Shown here: positions 7,351-16,614 of the stretch, one piece after another
Layout of the letters: every line of letters begins with the position of its first letter
Numbering within the stretch: the stretch's first letter is position 1
Assembly (NCBI RefSeq): GCF_900277125.1
Contig: NZ_OPYN01000207.1
Coordinates: forward strand, 186,001-250,000
Origin: Pseudomonas inefficax
GTDB taxonomy: Bacteria > Pseudomonadota > Gammaproteobacteria > Pseudomonadales > Pseudomonadaceae
Direction of reading: 5' to 3'
Length of the DNA: 64,000 nucleotides
Translations under genes and position numbers: made by a program
Notes under the pieces: model-generated
The model's database searches: none
What the model was told of the DNA's origin: nothing
Seen by the model: the letters and a program-made list of their open reading frames with translations, nothing else

Positions 7351-8256
7351 ATGGATCGTCTCAACGCCATGCGCGTTTTCGTCACCGTTGTCGACCTGGG
7401 TAGCCAGTCGGCGGCGGCGGATCATCTGCAACTGTCGCGGCCGGTGGTGTCGCGCTACCTGGCAGAGCTGGAAGACTGGGTTGGCGCACGGTTGATGCAG
7501 CGCACCACGCGCAAGCTCAGCCTCACCGCCGCCGGCCAGGAAACCCTGCCCCGCTGCCGGCAACTGCTGGAACTGGCCGGCGACCTGCAAGCCGCGGTAC
7601 AGCAACCGGACGACGCGCCCAAGGGCGCGCTGCGCATCAGCGTCAGCACCTCATTCGGCCAGGCCCAGCTGGTGGATGCAGTGGCCGCCTACGTCCGGCG
7701 CTACCCCGGGGTAAAGGTGGAACTGCAGATGCTCGATCGCACGGTCAACCTGGTGGACGAGCGCATCGACCTGGCAATCCGCACCAGCAATGACCTGGAC
7801 CCCAACCTGATCGCCCGACGCTTGAGCGTATGCCGCTCGGCAGTGTGTGCTGCACCGGCCTACCTGCGCGAGCACGGCACGCCGCAACGGGTCGAGGAAC
7901 TGAGCCAGCACAATTGCCTGACCCATGCCTACTTCGGCCACAGCCTGTGGCATTTCGAGGTGGCCGGCCAGCAGGTCGCCGTGCCGGTGGCGGGGAACAT
8001 CAGTGCCAACGAGGCGATGACACTGCAGAAGGCGGCGCTGGCCGGCGCAGGTATCGCCATGCTGCCGACCTACCAGGCCGCGCAGGCCCTGCGCCGCGGC
8101 GAGCTGGTGCGCCTGCTGCCCGAAGCCAGGCCGCGCGAACTGAACCTGAATGCGGTGTACACCTCACGCAAACACATGCCGGCGACCTTGCGCAGCATGC
8201 TGGATTTTCTGGTGCAGCGGTTCAAGGACGAACCGGAGTGGGACCGCGACTTGTAA
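7351..8256 (+). CDS. LysR family transcriptional regulator
   Basis: 301-residue LTTR of the CrgA/AaeR-like clade. The helix-turn-helix is MDRLNAMRVFVTVVDLGS then AAADHLQLSRPVVSRYLAELEDWVGARL. The effector domain starts near residue 90 (KGALRISVSTSFGQAQL) and has the clade's APAYLREHGTPQRVEEL and HNCLTHAYFG stretches. It reads away from the MBL-fold gene and is its likely regulator. Effector unknown. Confidence 0.9.
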   Translation: MDRLNAMRVFVTVVDLGSQSAAADHLQLSRPVVSRYLAELEDWVGARLMQRTTRKLSLTAAGQETLPRCRQLLELAGDLQAAVQQPDDAPKGALRISVSTSFGQAQLVDAVAAYVRRYPGVKVELQMLDRTVNLVDERIDLAIRTSNDLDPNLIARRLSVCRSAVCAAPAYLREHGTPQRVEELSQHNCLTHAYFGHSLWHFEVAGQQVAVPVAGNISANEAMTLQKAALAGAGIAMLPTYQAAQALRRGELVRLLPEARPRELNLNAVYTSRKHMPATLRSMLDFLVQRFKDEPEWDRDL

Positions 8257-8260
8257 AGCC

Positions 8261-8387
8261 CATGTGGGAGCGGCCTTGCGTCGCGAAAGGACCGCACAGC
8301 GGTCCCAGGTTCTTGGCCACATCAAATATTGTCGGGGCTGCTACACAGCCCTTTCGCGACGCAAGGCCGCTCCCACAAGGGCTGCGC
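8261..8387. repeat. REP pair (GCGGCCTTGCGTCGCGAAAG type)
   Basis: Two inverted copies of the longer REP type: GTGGGAGCGGCCTTGCGTCG, an AAAGG link and a variable C-rich hairpin, then the mirror copy. They lie between convergent genes. Confidence 0.85.
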
Positions 8388-8403
8388 GTGCCGGTGAATC
8401 AGG

Positions 8404-9273
8404 TCACTCCTCGACGCTCATGTATTCCTTGGCCCAGCGGATGTAGTCCTCGGGCTGGGTGTAGGTGTGCGAGAGTTCGGTGGCGCTGAGGTTTTCCGAC
8501 TTGTTCTGCTGGCCGCGCTGCAGCCGCAGGCAGTCATAGGTGGCCTTGATGGCGGCAAAGTAGGCCGCGTGACCATCGACCACAATGCGCACGCCCAGGC
8601 GTGCCAGGCGCTCGTCGTCGCGCAGGTTGGGGTTGCCGTAGGTCACCAGCATCAGCGGCACCGTCAGGTGCTCGGCAATCTGCTCGAGTTGTTCGAAGTC
8701 CTTCACCCCCACCATGCAGATACCGTCCGCTCCGGCCTTCTGGTAGCTCTGGGTACGCACGATGATTTCTTCGGTGGTGAGCACGCCAGCGTTGGTCCGG
8801 GCAATGATCGACAACGAGGAATCGACCCGTGCCTCCAGCGCCGCACGGATCTTGCCGACGCCCTCTTCAACCGGGATCAGGTCGGTGGACTTGCGCCCGA
8901 ACTGGGCAGGCAGCAGGGTGTCCTCGATGGTCAGCGCAGCCACGCCGGCGCGCTCCAGTTCGATGACGGTGCGCATGACGTTCAGCGCGTTGCCATAGCC
9001 GTGGTCGGCGTCAGCCAGCACGGGCAGTTGCGCCACACGACCGATACGGGTGGCCTGCTCGACGAACTCGCTGAGGGTGATGAGGGCAAAGTCCGGTGCA
9101 GCCAGCACCTGCAACGAAGCGACGGAACCACCGAGGATGCCGACCTCGAAGCCCAGGTCTGCGGCAATGCGGGCCGACATGGGGTCGAACACCGATGCGG
9201 TGTGATAACAGGAACCTGAAGCGAGCAGCTCGCGGAAGGCAAAACGCAGATCTTGATGGGAAGCCTTGGGCAT
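8404..9273 (-). CDS. oxaloacetate decarboxylase (PEP mutase/isocitrate lyase superfamily)
   Basis: 289-residue protein of the isocitrate lyase/PEP mutase superfamily. VLADADHGYGNALNVMRTV holds the metal-binding aspartates, AGVAALTIEDTLLP follows, and FGRK replaces the longer KKCGH catalytic loop of methylisocitrate lyase. This pattern fits the Pseudomonas oxaloacetate decarboxylase group (characterised as PA4872 in P. aeruginosa), which is often misannotated as carboxyphosphonoenolpyruvate phosphonomutase. The start chosen is the ATG giving MPKASHQDLRFAF, which aligns with the family. A longer frame upstream has no support. The divergent upstream region is more than 400 bp and contains a palindrome described separately. 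Confidence 0.85.
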   Translation of the reverse strand: MPKASHQDLRFAFRELLASGSCYHTASVFDPMSARIAADLGFEVGILGGSVASLQVLAAPDFALITLSEFVEQATRIGRVAQLPVLADADHGYGNALNVMRTVIELERAGVAALTIEDTLLPAQFGRKSTDLIPVEEGVGKIRAALEARVDSSLSIIARTNAGVLTTEEIIVRTQSYQKAGADGICMVGVKDFEQLEQIAEHLTVPLMLVTYGNPNLRDDERLARLGVRIVVDGHAAYFAAIKATYDCLRLQRGQQNKSENLSATELSHTYTQPEDYIRWAKEYMSVEE

Positions 9274-9603
9274 GATCACTCCGCAAAATAAGTTGAAATT
9301 CGAACGGTAACTACCGACCCCTGTAATCGGGTCTACCTGGCCTGTTCCAACCGTCGTCACTTGGGCGGTCATGCTCGACATGCAGGCAGAGGAATAAAAG
9401 GTGTGGGAGACAGCGGCGGGAAAACCTGCGGCATAATGTTGCACCAAGCTGGTGCAAGCCCCGGTTTTCAGCCTCTGTGGCATACCAACGATATCACGCA
9501 GCCATGCTGCACTGGATGAATGCGCCAATGCCGATCTTGCATAGGGGATGCAGATAGTACATAGGAAGCTACCTAACTCAGGTTACAATCCGGGGACTTC
9601 ATG
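9274..9603. other. intergenic region between oxaloacetate decarboxylase and DHA2 exporter
   Basis: I see no convincing gene here. It must contain the promoter of the minus-strand decarboxylase, and probably that of the exporter. The one clear structure is the TTGCACCA...TGGTGCAA palindrome at 9439-9457. A REP pair follows. Confidence 0.6.
9439..9457. promoter_or_regulatory. palindrome resembling an NtrC-type site
   Basis: Perfect 8-bp arms TTGCACCA and TGGTGCAA separated by AGC. The inner part fits GCACC-N5-GGTGC, the known NtrC pattern. No well-spaced -24/-12 promoter was found beside it, so the factor is uncertain; another dimeric repressor could use it. Confidence 0.45.
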
Positions 9604-9704
9604 CTGGCCTCTTCGCGGGTAAACCCGCTCCCACAGGGACCGCGCCGTCCTCAGGAGCGACATCGGACCTGTGGGAGCGGGTTTACCCGCGAAGAAGGCC
9701 GCCA
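9604..9704. repeat. REP pair
   Basis: Inverted pair of the GCGGGTAAACCCGCTCCCAC type, immediately upstream of the DHA2 exporter start. The second copy can be read as codons in the exporter frame, but this is not a real protein N-terminus. Confidence 0.9.
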
Positions 9705-9724
9705 CCGTCATACAAGGTATCCCC

Positions 9725-11176
9725 GTGACCGCCGCCCTGCCTCCCACCACCCTGCGCAACGTGCTCACCGCCCTGATGCTGGCGATCTTCCTCGGCGCCC
9801 TGGACCAGACCATCGTCGCTGTCTCGCTGCCAGCGATCTCGGCACAGTTCAATGATGTCGGCCTGCTGGCCTGGGTCATCTCCGGCTACATGGTGGCGAT
9901 GACCGTGGCCGTACCGATCTACGGCAAGCTGGGCGACTTGTACGGGCGGCGCCGGATGATCCTCACCGGCATCAGCCTGTTCACCCTGGCCTCGATCGCC
10001 TGTGCCCTGGCCCAGGACATGCAGCAACTGGTGCTGGCCCGAGTACTGCAGGGCATTGGCGCCGGGGGCATGGTCTCGGTGAGCCAGGCGATCATCGGCG
10101 ATTTCGTGCCACCTCGGGAGCGCGGCCGCTACCAGGGTTATTTCAGCAGCATGTACGCGGTGGCCAGTGTAGCCGGGCCGGTACTGGGCGGCTGGCTGAC
10201 CGAATACCTGTCATGGCGCTGGGTGTTCTGGATCAACCTGCCACTGGGGCTGGTTGCACTGTGGGCGATCCGCCGCGCCCTCGGCGGCATGCCGGCGCAG
10301 CGCCGCGAGGCGCGGGTGGACTACCTGGGCGCCGTGTTGCTGATCCTCGGTCTGGGTAGCCTGTTGCTGGGTATTACCCTGGTCGGCCAGGGCCACGCCT
10401 GGGTCGACCCGGCCGTGCTGGCCTTGTTCGCCTGCGCCACGCTGGGCCTGATGCTGTTCATCGTCCATGAACGCCGCTGCCTGGAGCCGCTGCTGCTACT
10501 CGGCCTGTTCGGCAATCGCGTGGCGGTGCTGTGCTGGGGCGTGATCTTCTTCGCCAGCTTTCAGTCAATCTCCCTGACCATGCTCATGCCGTTGCGCTAC
10601 CAGGGCATCACCGGCGCCGGCGCCGACAGCGCTGCCCTGCACCTCCTGCCGCTGGTGATGGGGCTGCCCATGGGTGCCTTCACCGGTGGGCGCATGACCA
10701 GCCTGACCGGGCGCTACAAACCGCAGATATTGGCCGGCGCACTGCTGATGCCGTTGGCCATTTTCGCCATGGCGTTGACCCCGCCGCAGTCGGCCTTGCT
10801 CAGTGCACTGTTCATGCTGCTGACCGGTATCGCTTGCGGGTTGCAGTTCCCGACCTCGCTGGTAGGTACGCAAAGCGCGGTGGACAGCAAGGACATCGGC
10901 GTCGCCACCAGCACCACCAACCTGTTCCGCTCGCTGGGCGGGGCCATGGGGGTGGCGTGCATGTCCAGCCTGCTACTGGCGCTACTGCACCAGGGCGGGT
11001 TCGAGTCGCTGGGTAATCCTTTGCTGGGGAGCCTGAAGGCCGGCGAAGTGGACCTGGTGACCCAAGGGAGGTTGCTGGAGACGTTCCGGCAGTTGCTGAT
11101 GGGGAGTGCCGGGGTGGCGGTACTCGGGCTGTTAGCGGCGGTGGCATTGCCGGACCGGCAACTACGCGGACGTTGA
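9725..11176 (+). CDS. MFS drug exporter, DHA2 (EmrB/QacA) family
   Basis: 483-residue transporter with about 14 predicted membrane helices. It has the DHA2 marker LDQTIVAVSLPAI in helix 1, the loop motif GKLGDLYGRRRM, and the motif-C-like GPVLGGWLTEYLSWRW. Such proteins export cationic or hydrophobic drugs with proton exchange. I place the start at the GTG giving VTAALPPTTLRN: in-frame codons before it lie inside a REP element, and the next ATG falls inside helix 1. Its neighbour ttgR is convergent, so TtgR control is not evident from the layout. Confidence 0.85.
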   Translation: MTAALPPTTLRNVLTALMLAIFLGALDQTIVAVSLPAISAQFNDVGLLAWVISGYMVAMTVAVPIYGKLGDLYGRRRMILTGISLFTLASIACALAQDMQQLVLARVLQGIGAGGMVSVSQAIIGDFVPPRERGRYQGYFSSMYAVASVAGPVLGGWLTEYLSWRWVFWINLPLGLVALWAIRRALGGMPAQRREARVDYLGAVLLILGLGSLLLGITLVGQGHAWVDPAVLALFACATLGLMLFIVHERRCLEPLLLLGLFGNRVAVLCWGVIFFASFQSISLTMLMPLRYQGITGAGADSAALHLLPLVMGLPMGAFTGGRMTSLTGRYKPQILAGALLMPLAIFAMALTPPQSALLSALFMLLTGIACGLQFPTSLVGTQSAVDSKDIGVATSTTNLFRSLGGAMGVACMSSLLLALLHQGGFESLGNPLLGSLKAGEVDLVTQGRLLETFRQLLMGSAGVAVLGLLAAVALPDRQLRGR

Positions 11177-11219
11177 ATGCGGCAGCAACTGTCTTGCTCA
11201 ATTTCTAAAGCTGGCGCGA

Positions 11220-11310
11220 TCCCTGTGGGAGCGGGTTTACCCGCGAACACGGGCGAAGCCCGTGCCATCCACCGCGGCGCCTGATTCGCGGGTAAACCCG
11301 CTCCCACAGA
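11220..11310. repeat. REP pair (head-to-head)
   Basis: Two inverted REP copies with a short inner hairpin (GGGCGAAGCCC), between the convergent exporter and ttgR genes. Confidence 0.85.
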
Positions 11311-11413
11311 GACCTCGGTGCGGTAGCAGAACCTGAACAGCCGAGCAATCCGAAAGCATTAATCCCCCCTTAACACAAAGGGGCAACACTCCCTCACAAT
11401 CCTTAACAAAGTG

Positions 11414-12046
11414 TCATTTGCGCAGAGCCGGGCTCAAGCGCAGCATATCCAGCCCGGTGTCGACCCATTTTTCGACATCCTTCAACAGATCGACACTGTC
11501 AGGCAGCAACAGCCAGCGCCCGATCAGGCCATCGACATAGGCAAACATGGCCACCGCCGCGCGCTCGACATCCAGCTCGCCTGGCAACTGGCCCCGGCGC
11601 ACGGCATTGGCCAACGCCAGGGTGATGCCCTGGTGGCAATCCAGCACCGCACCTTGGCGCTGCTGGCGAATTTCACACATGTCATCGGTGAACTCGCACT
11701 TGTGATGCAGGATTTCATTGATACGCCGGGTTCGGGCATCGAGCACCAGCTCGTTGAACACCTGCAGCAGCAGCTTGCGCATGCAGCCAAGCGGGTCTAC
11801 TTCGTCCTCGCTTTCGCTCGCCCGCGCCAGGTGGTCATGGGTTTCATGCAGGCTGTCGAGCAGCGCCTGCACCAACTCGGCCTTGTTGTTGAAGTGCCAG
11901 TAGATCGCCCCCCGCGTCACACCCGCCAGTTCGGCGATGTCGGCCAGGGTGGTTCGCGCAACCCCGCGCTTGTAGAAGGCCTTTTCCGCCGCCTCGATGA
12001 TCTGGGCGCGGGTTTCCTGGGCTTCCTCTTTGGTTCGACGGACCAT
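11414..12046 (-). CDS. ttgR: TetR-family repressor TtgR
   Basis: 210-residue TetR-type repressor, essentially the known P. putida TtgR: MVRRTKEEAQETRAQIIEAA, HTH LADIAELAGVTRGAIYWHF (about residues 33-51), and a C-terminal ligand domain ending DTGLDMLRLSPALRK (from memory, final residues the same). TtgR represses ttgABC and itself. Chloramphenicol, tetracycline, flavonoids and other plant phenolics bind in its pocket and release it. The ATG at MVRRTK gives the known protein length; upstream codons are not conserved. Divergent from ttgABC with the operator between them. Confidence 0.97.
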   Translation of the reverse strand: MVRRTKEEAQETRAQIIEAAEKAFYKRGVARTTLADIAELAGVTRGAIYWHFNNKAELVQALLDSLHETHDHLARASESEDEVDPLGCMRKLLLQVFNELVLDARTRRINEILHHKCEFTDDMCEIRQQRQGAVLDCHQGITLALANAVRRGQLPGELDVERAAVAMFAYVDGLIGRWLLLPDSVDLLKDVEKWVDTGLDMLRLSPALRK

Positions 12047-12166
12047 GGCAGTACAAACCTCATCTGCCCCGAACGCGCGGCGCGGCGGGGAACGCTCCGG
12101 GGGCACCTCTGCAGGGTGCCTCGCGGATGAGCTAATCAAGGGCTGTGGCAGTACCTAAGTACAACC

Positions 12167-12206
12167 CAGCGGTATTTACAAACAACCATGAATGTAAGTA
12201 TATTCC
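12167..12206. promoter_or_regulatory. TtgR operator in the ttgR-ttgA region
   Basis: The stretch contains CAGCGGTATTTACAAACAAC followed by CATGAATGTAAGTATATTCC. It matches the published P. putida TtgR operator closely (one visible difference from memory, CAGCGG for CAGCAG). The half-sites TATTTACA and TGTAAGTA form the inverted repeat. It overlaps the divergent promoters, so bound TtgR would shut off both directions. Confidence 0.9.
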
Positions 12207-12303
12207 TTAGCAAGCTATTTATCCACCGGATAGCAATTTTTCCAGATCAAGACTCTTCCATTACTCTTGAGCGTCTCCCAGCTCCGACGACCCGAGGATC
12301 CTC

Positions 12304-13458
12304 ATGCAATTCAAGCCAGCCGTTACCGCTCTGGTTTCCGCCGTCGCCCTGGCAACCCTGCTCAGTGGCTGTAAGAAAGAGGAAGCAGCGCCAGCGGCGC
12401 AGGCTCCTCAGGTCGGCGTCGTGACCATCCAGCCCCAGGCCTTCACTCTGACCACGGAACTGCCAGGCCGTACCACTGCCTACCGCGTCGCCGAAGTGCG
12501 CCCGCAGGTCAACGGCATCATCCTCAAGCGCCTGTTCAAGGAAGGCAGCGAGGTCAAGGAAGGCCAGCAGCTGTACCAGATCGACCCTGCCGTGTACGAA
12601 GCCAACCTGGCCAATGCCCAGGCCAACCTGCAGGCTACCCGCTCGCTGGCAGAACGCTACAAGCAGCTGATCGACGAACAGGCTGTTTCCAAACAGGAAT
12701 ACGACGACGCCAATGCCAAACGATTGCAGGCCGAGGCTTCGCTCAAGAGCGCACAGATCGACCTGCGCTACACCAAGGTCCTGGCACCTATCAGCGGCCG
12801 TATCGGCCGTTCTTCGTTCACCGAAGGTGCACTGGTGAGCAACGGCCAAACCAATGCCATGGCGACCATCCAGCAACTCGACCCGATCTACGTCGACGTC
12901 ACCCAGTCCACCGCCGAGCTGCTCAAGCTGCGTCGTGACCTGGAAAGCGGCCAGCTGCAAAAGGCCGGCGACAACGCCGCCTCGGTGCAACTGGTGCTGG
13001 AAGACGGCAGCCTGTTCAAGCAGGAAGGCCGCCTGGAATTCTCTGAAGTCGCGGTCGACGAGACCACCGGCTCGGTCACCCTGCGCGCGCTGTTCCCCAA
13101 CCCCGATCACACCCTGCTGCCCGGCATGTTCGTGCATGCGCGGCTCAAGGCCGGGGTCAACGCCAACGCCATCCTGGCCCCGCAACAGGGCGTGACCCGC
13201 GACCTGAAAGGCGCACCGACCGCGCTGGTGGTCAACCAGGAGAACAAGGTCGAACTGCGCCAGCTCAAGGCCAACCGTACCCTGGGTAGCGACTGGCTGA
13301 TCGAGGAAGGCCTCAAACCGGGCGACCGCCTGATCACCGAAGGGCTGCAGTACGTGCGCCCGGGCGTGGAGGTAAAAGTCAGCGAAGCCACCAACGTCAA
13401 GAAGCCGGCCAGCCCTGATCAGGCCAACGCGGCGAAAGCAGACGCCAAAGCGGAGTAA
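12304..13458 (+). CDS. ttgA: RND efflux periplasmic adaptor TtgA
   Basis: 384-residue membrane fusion protein of the AcrA/MexA family. The signal peptide ends in a lipobox (LLSGC, Cys23), so it is a lipoprotein anchored in the inner membrane. A lipoyl/barrel-sandwich domain (VAEVRPQVNGIILKRLFKEG) flanks an alpha-hairpin coiled coil (LANAQANLQATRSLAERYKQ onward), followed by beta-barrel and membrane-proximal domains. It links TtgB to TtgC. First gene of ttgABC; ttgB starts four bases after its stop. Confidence 0.95.
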   Translation: MQFKPAVTALVSAVALATLLSGCKKEEAAPAAQAPQVGVVTIQPQAFTLTTELPGRTTAYRVAEVRPQVNGIILKRLFKEGSEVKEGQQLYQIDPAVYEANLANAQANLQATRSLAERYKQLIDEQAVSKQEYDDANAKRLQAEASLKSAQIDLRYTKVLAPISGRIGRSSFTEGALVSNGQTNAMATIQQLDPIYVDVTQSTAELLKLRRDLESGQLQKAGDNAASVQLVLEDGSLFKQEGRLEFSEVAVDETTGSVTLRALFPNPDHTLLPGMFVHARLKAGVNANAILAPQQGVTRDLKGAPTALVVNQENKVELRQLKANRTLGSDWLIEEGLKPGDRLITEGLQYVRPGVEVKVSEATNVKKPASPDQANAAKADAKAE

Positions 13459-13461
13459 ACC

Positions 13462-16400
13462 ATGTCGAAGTTCTTTATCGATCGCCCGATCTTCGCCTGG
13501 GTGATCGCCTTGGTGATCATGCTGGTCGGCGCCTTGTCGATCCTGAAGCTGCCGATCAACCAGTACCCCAGCATCGCGCCGCCGGCCATCGCCATCGCCG
13601 TGACCTACCCGGGCGCCTCGGCGCAAACCGTGCAGGACACCGTGGTACAGGTGATCGAGCAGCAGCTCAACGGTATCGACAACCTGCGTTATGTGTCGTC
13701 GGAAAGTAACTCCGATGGCAGCATGACCATTACCGCCACCTTCGAGCAGGGCACCAACCCCGACACCGCACAGGTGCAGGTGCAGAACAAGCTGAACCTG
13801 GCCACCCCGCTGCTGCCGCAGGAAGTGCAGCAACAAGGTATCCGCGTCACCAAGGCAGTGAAGAACTTCCTGCTGGTGATCGGCCTGGTGTCCGAAGACG
13901 GCAGCATGACCAAGGACGACCTGGCCAACTACATCGTCTCCAACATGCAGGACCCGATCTCGCGCACCGCAGGTGTGGGTGACTTCCAGGTATTCGGTGC
14001 GCAGTACGCCATGCGTATCTGGCTCGATCCGGCCAAGCTGAACAAGTTCCAGCTGACCCCGGTCGACGTCAAGACCGCCGTGGCCGCGCAGAACGTGCAG
14101 GTATCCTCCGGCCAGCTCGGCGGCCTGCCGGCCATGCCGGGTACCCAGCTGAACGCCACCATCATCGGCAAGACCCGCCTGCAGACTGCCGAGCAGTTCG
14201 AGAAGATCCTGCTCAAGGTCAACAGCGACGGTTCGCAGGTGCGTCTGGGTGATGTCGCCCAGGTTGGCCTGGGTGGTGAAAACTATGCCGTCAGCGCTCA
14301 GTTCAACGGTAAGCCGGCTTCCGGCCTGGCAGTAAAACTGGCCACCGGTGCCAACGCACTGGACACCGCCAAGGCCCTGCGCAAGACCATCTCCGACCTG
14401 GAACCGTTCTTCCCGCCTGGGGTGAAGGCAGTATTCCCGTATGACACGACCCCAGTGGTCACCGAATCGATCAGCGGCGTAATCCACACCCTGATCGAAG
14501 CCGTGGTCCTGGTGTTCCTGGTGATGTACCTGTTCCTGCAGAACTTCCGTGCCACCGTCATCACCACCATGACCGTACCGGTGGTGTTGCTGGGCACCTT
14601 CGGCATCCTTGCCGCAGCAGGCTTCAGCATCAACACCCTGACCATGTTCGCCATGGTCCTGGCCATCGGCTTGCTGGTGGACGACGCCATCGTCGTGGTG
14701 GAGAACGTCGAGCGGGTGATGTCCGAGGAAGGCTTGCCGCCCAAGGAAGCGACCAAGCGCTCGATGGAGCAGATCCAGGGTGCCCTGGTGGGTATCGCCC
14801 TGGTGCTGTCGGCAGTACTGCTGCCCATGGCGTTCTTTGGCGGCTCCACGGGTGTGATCTACCGGCAGTTCTCCATCACCATCGTCTCGGCCATGGGCCT
14901 GTCGGTGCTGGTGGCGCTCATCTTCACCCCGGCCTTGTGCGCCACCATGCTCAAGCCGCTGAAGAAGGGCGAGCACCATGTGGCCAAGCGTGGCTTCTTT
15001 GGCTGGTTCAACCGCAACTTCGACCGCAGCGTAACCGGCTACGAGCGCAGCGTGGGCACTATCCTGCGCAACAAGGTACCGTTCCTGCTGGCCTACGCGC
15101 TGATCGTGGTCGGCATGATCTGGCTGTTCGCCCGCATCCCTACCGCGTTCCTGCCGGAAGAAGACCAGGGCGTATTGTTCGCCCAGGTACAGACCCCGGC
15201 CGGCTCCAGTGCCGAGCGCACCCAGGTGGTGGTCGACCAGATGCGTGAGTACCTGCTCAGCGAAGAGGCCGACACCGTGGCTTCGGTGTTCACCGTCAAT
15301 GGCTTCAACTTCGCCGGCCGTGGCCAGAGCTCGGGTATGGCGTTCATCATGCTCAAGCCGTGGGACGAGCGCTCCAAGGAAAACAGCGTGTTTGCCCTTG
15401 CCCAGCGCGCCCAGCAGCACTTCTTCACCTTCCGTGATGCAATGGTGTTCGCCTTTGCCCCGCCTGCGGTGCTCGAACTGGGTAACGCCACCGGCTTCGA
15501 CGTGTTCCTGCAGGACCGCGGCGGTGTCGGCCATGCCAAGCTGATGGAAGCGCGCAACCAGTTCCTGGCCAAGGCCGCGCAGAGCAAGATCCTCAGCGCC
15601 GTGCGCCCGAATGGCCTGAACGACGAGCCGCAGTACCAGCTGACCATCGATGACGAGCGTGCCAGCGCCCTGGGCGTGACCATCGCCGACATCAACAACA
15701 CCCTGTCGATTGCCCTGGGTGCCAGCTACGTCAACGACTTCATCGACCGTGGCCGGGTCAAGAAGGTGTACATCCAGGGCGAGCCGAACGCACGAATGAG
15801 CCCGGAAGACCTGCAGAAGTGGTACGTGCGCAATGGCGCCGGCGAAATGGTGCCGTTCTCCTCCTTCGCCAAGGGCGAATGGACCTACGGTTCGCCGAAG
15901 CTGTCGCGTTACAACGGCGTCGAGGCAATGGAAATCCTCGGTGCTCCAGCCCCGGGCTACAGTACCGGTGAAGCCATGGCCGAGGTCGAGCGCATTGCTG
16001 GCGAACTGCCAAGCGGCATCGGCTTCTCCTGGACCGGCATGTCCTACGAGGAAAAACTCTCCGGTTCGCAGATGCCGGCATTGTTTGCCCTCTCGGTACT
16101 GTTCGTGTTCCTGTGCCTGGCAGCCCTGTACGAAAGCTGGTCGATCCCGATCGCCGTGGTGCTGGTGGTACCGCTGGGTATCATCGGTGCCCTGATCGCC
16201 ACCAGCCTGCGCGGGTTGTCCAACGATGTGTACTTCCTGGTCGGCCTGTTGACCACCATCGGCCTGGCGGCGAAAAACGCCATTCTGATCGTCGAGTTCG
16301 CCAAGGAGCTGCACGAGCAAGGCCGCAGCCTGTACGACGCGGCGATCGAGGCGTGCCGCATGCGTCTGCGCCCGATCATCATGACCTCGCTGGCGTTCAT

Positions 16401-16614
16401 CCTCGGCGTGGTACCGTTGACTATCGCCAGCGGCGCCGGCGCCGGCAGCCAGCACGCCATCGGTACTGGCGTGATCGGCGGCATGATCAGTGCGACCGTG
16501 CTGGCTATCTTCTGGGTACCACTGTTCTTCGTCGCAGTGTCGTCACTGTTCGGCAGCAAAGAGCCGGAAAAAGACGCCACCCCTGAAACTCCACGTTATG
16601 AGGCTGGGCAATGA
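13462..16614 (+). CDS. ttgB: RND multidrug efflux transporter TtgB
   Basis: 1050-residue HAE-1 family RND pump. It has the two-fold repeat of six membrane helices with large periplasmic loops. TM4 carries the proton-relay pair in LLVDDAIVVVENVERVM (about residues 404-420). The N-terminus MSKFFIDRPIFAWVIALVIM is typical. TtgABC exports antibiotics, toluene and other solvents, and flavonoids in P. putida (AcrB/MexB orthologue). Same operon as ttgA and ttgC; ttgC overlaps its stop by four bases (ATGA). Full length, no frameshift seen. Confidence 0.96.
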   Translation: MSKFFIDRPIFAWVIALVIMLVGALSILKLPINQYPSIAPPAIAIAVTYPGASAQTVQDTVVQVIEQQLNGIDNLRYVSSESNSDGSMTITATFEQGTNPDTAQVQVQNKLNLATPLLPQEVQQQGIRVTKAVKNFLLVIGLVSEDGSMTKDDLANYIVSNMQDPISRTAGVGDFQVFGAQYAMRIWLDPAKLNKFQLTPVDVKTAVAAQNVQVSSGQLGGLPAMPGTQLNATIIGKTRLQTAEQFEKILLKVNSDGSQVRLGDVAQVGLGGENYAVSAQFNGKPASGLAVKLATGANALDTAKALRKTISDLEPFFPPGVKAVFPYDTTPVVTESISGVIHTLIEAVVLVFLVMYLFLQNFRATVITTMTVPVVLLGTFGILAAAGFSINTLTMFAMVLAIGLLVDDAIVVVENVERVMSEEGLPPKEATKRSMEQIQGALVGIALVLSAVLLPMAFFGGSTGVIYRQFSITIVSAMGLSVLVALIFTPALCATMLKPLKKGEHHVAKRGFFGWFNRNFDRSVTGYERSVGTILRNKVPFLLAYALIVVGMIWLFARIPTAFLPEEDQGVLFAQVQTPAGSSAERTQVVVDQMREYLLSEEADTVASVFTVNGFNFAGRGQSSGMAFIMLKPWDERSKENSVFALAQRAQQHFFTFRDAMVFAFAPPAVLELGNATGFDVFLQDRGGVGHAKLMEARNQFLAKAAQSKILSAVRPNGLNDEPQYQLTIDDERASALGVTIADINNTLSIALGASYVNDFIDRGRVKKVYIQGEPNARMSPEDLQKWYVRNGAGEMVPFSSFAKGEWTYGSPKLSRYNGVEAMEILGAPAPGYSTGEAMAEVERIAGELPSGIGFSWTGMSYEEKLSGSQMPALFALSVLFVFLCLAALYESWSIPIAVVLVVPLGIIGALIATSLRGLSNDVYFLVGLLTTIGLAAKNAILIVEFAKELHEQGRSLYDAAIEACRMRLRPIIMTSLAFILGVVPLTIASGAGAGSQHAIGTGVIGGMISATVLAIFWVPLFFVAVSSLFGSKEPEKDATPETPRYEAGQ

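Noticed and set aside
9432..9442. Sigma-54 promoter beside the NtrC-like palindrome
   Set aside because: The GG and GC dinucleotides are one base too close together for a -24/-12 element.
9671..9724. Longer start for the DHA2 exporter (MGAGLPAK)
   Set aside because: The residues come from the REP repeat; the same GAGLPAK-like peptide appears at other REPs, so it is not a real N-terminus.
12247..16455. 1402-residue minus-strand frame
   Set aside because: It runs antisense through ttgA and ttgB. Long open antisense frames are normal in GC-rich Pseudomonas genes, and its His/Gly/Asp-rich composition does not look like a protein.
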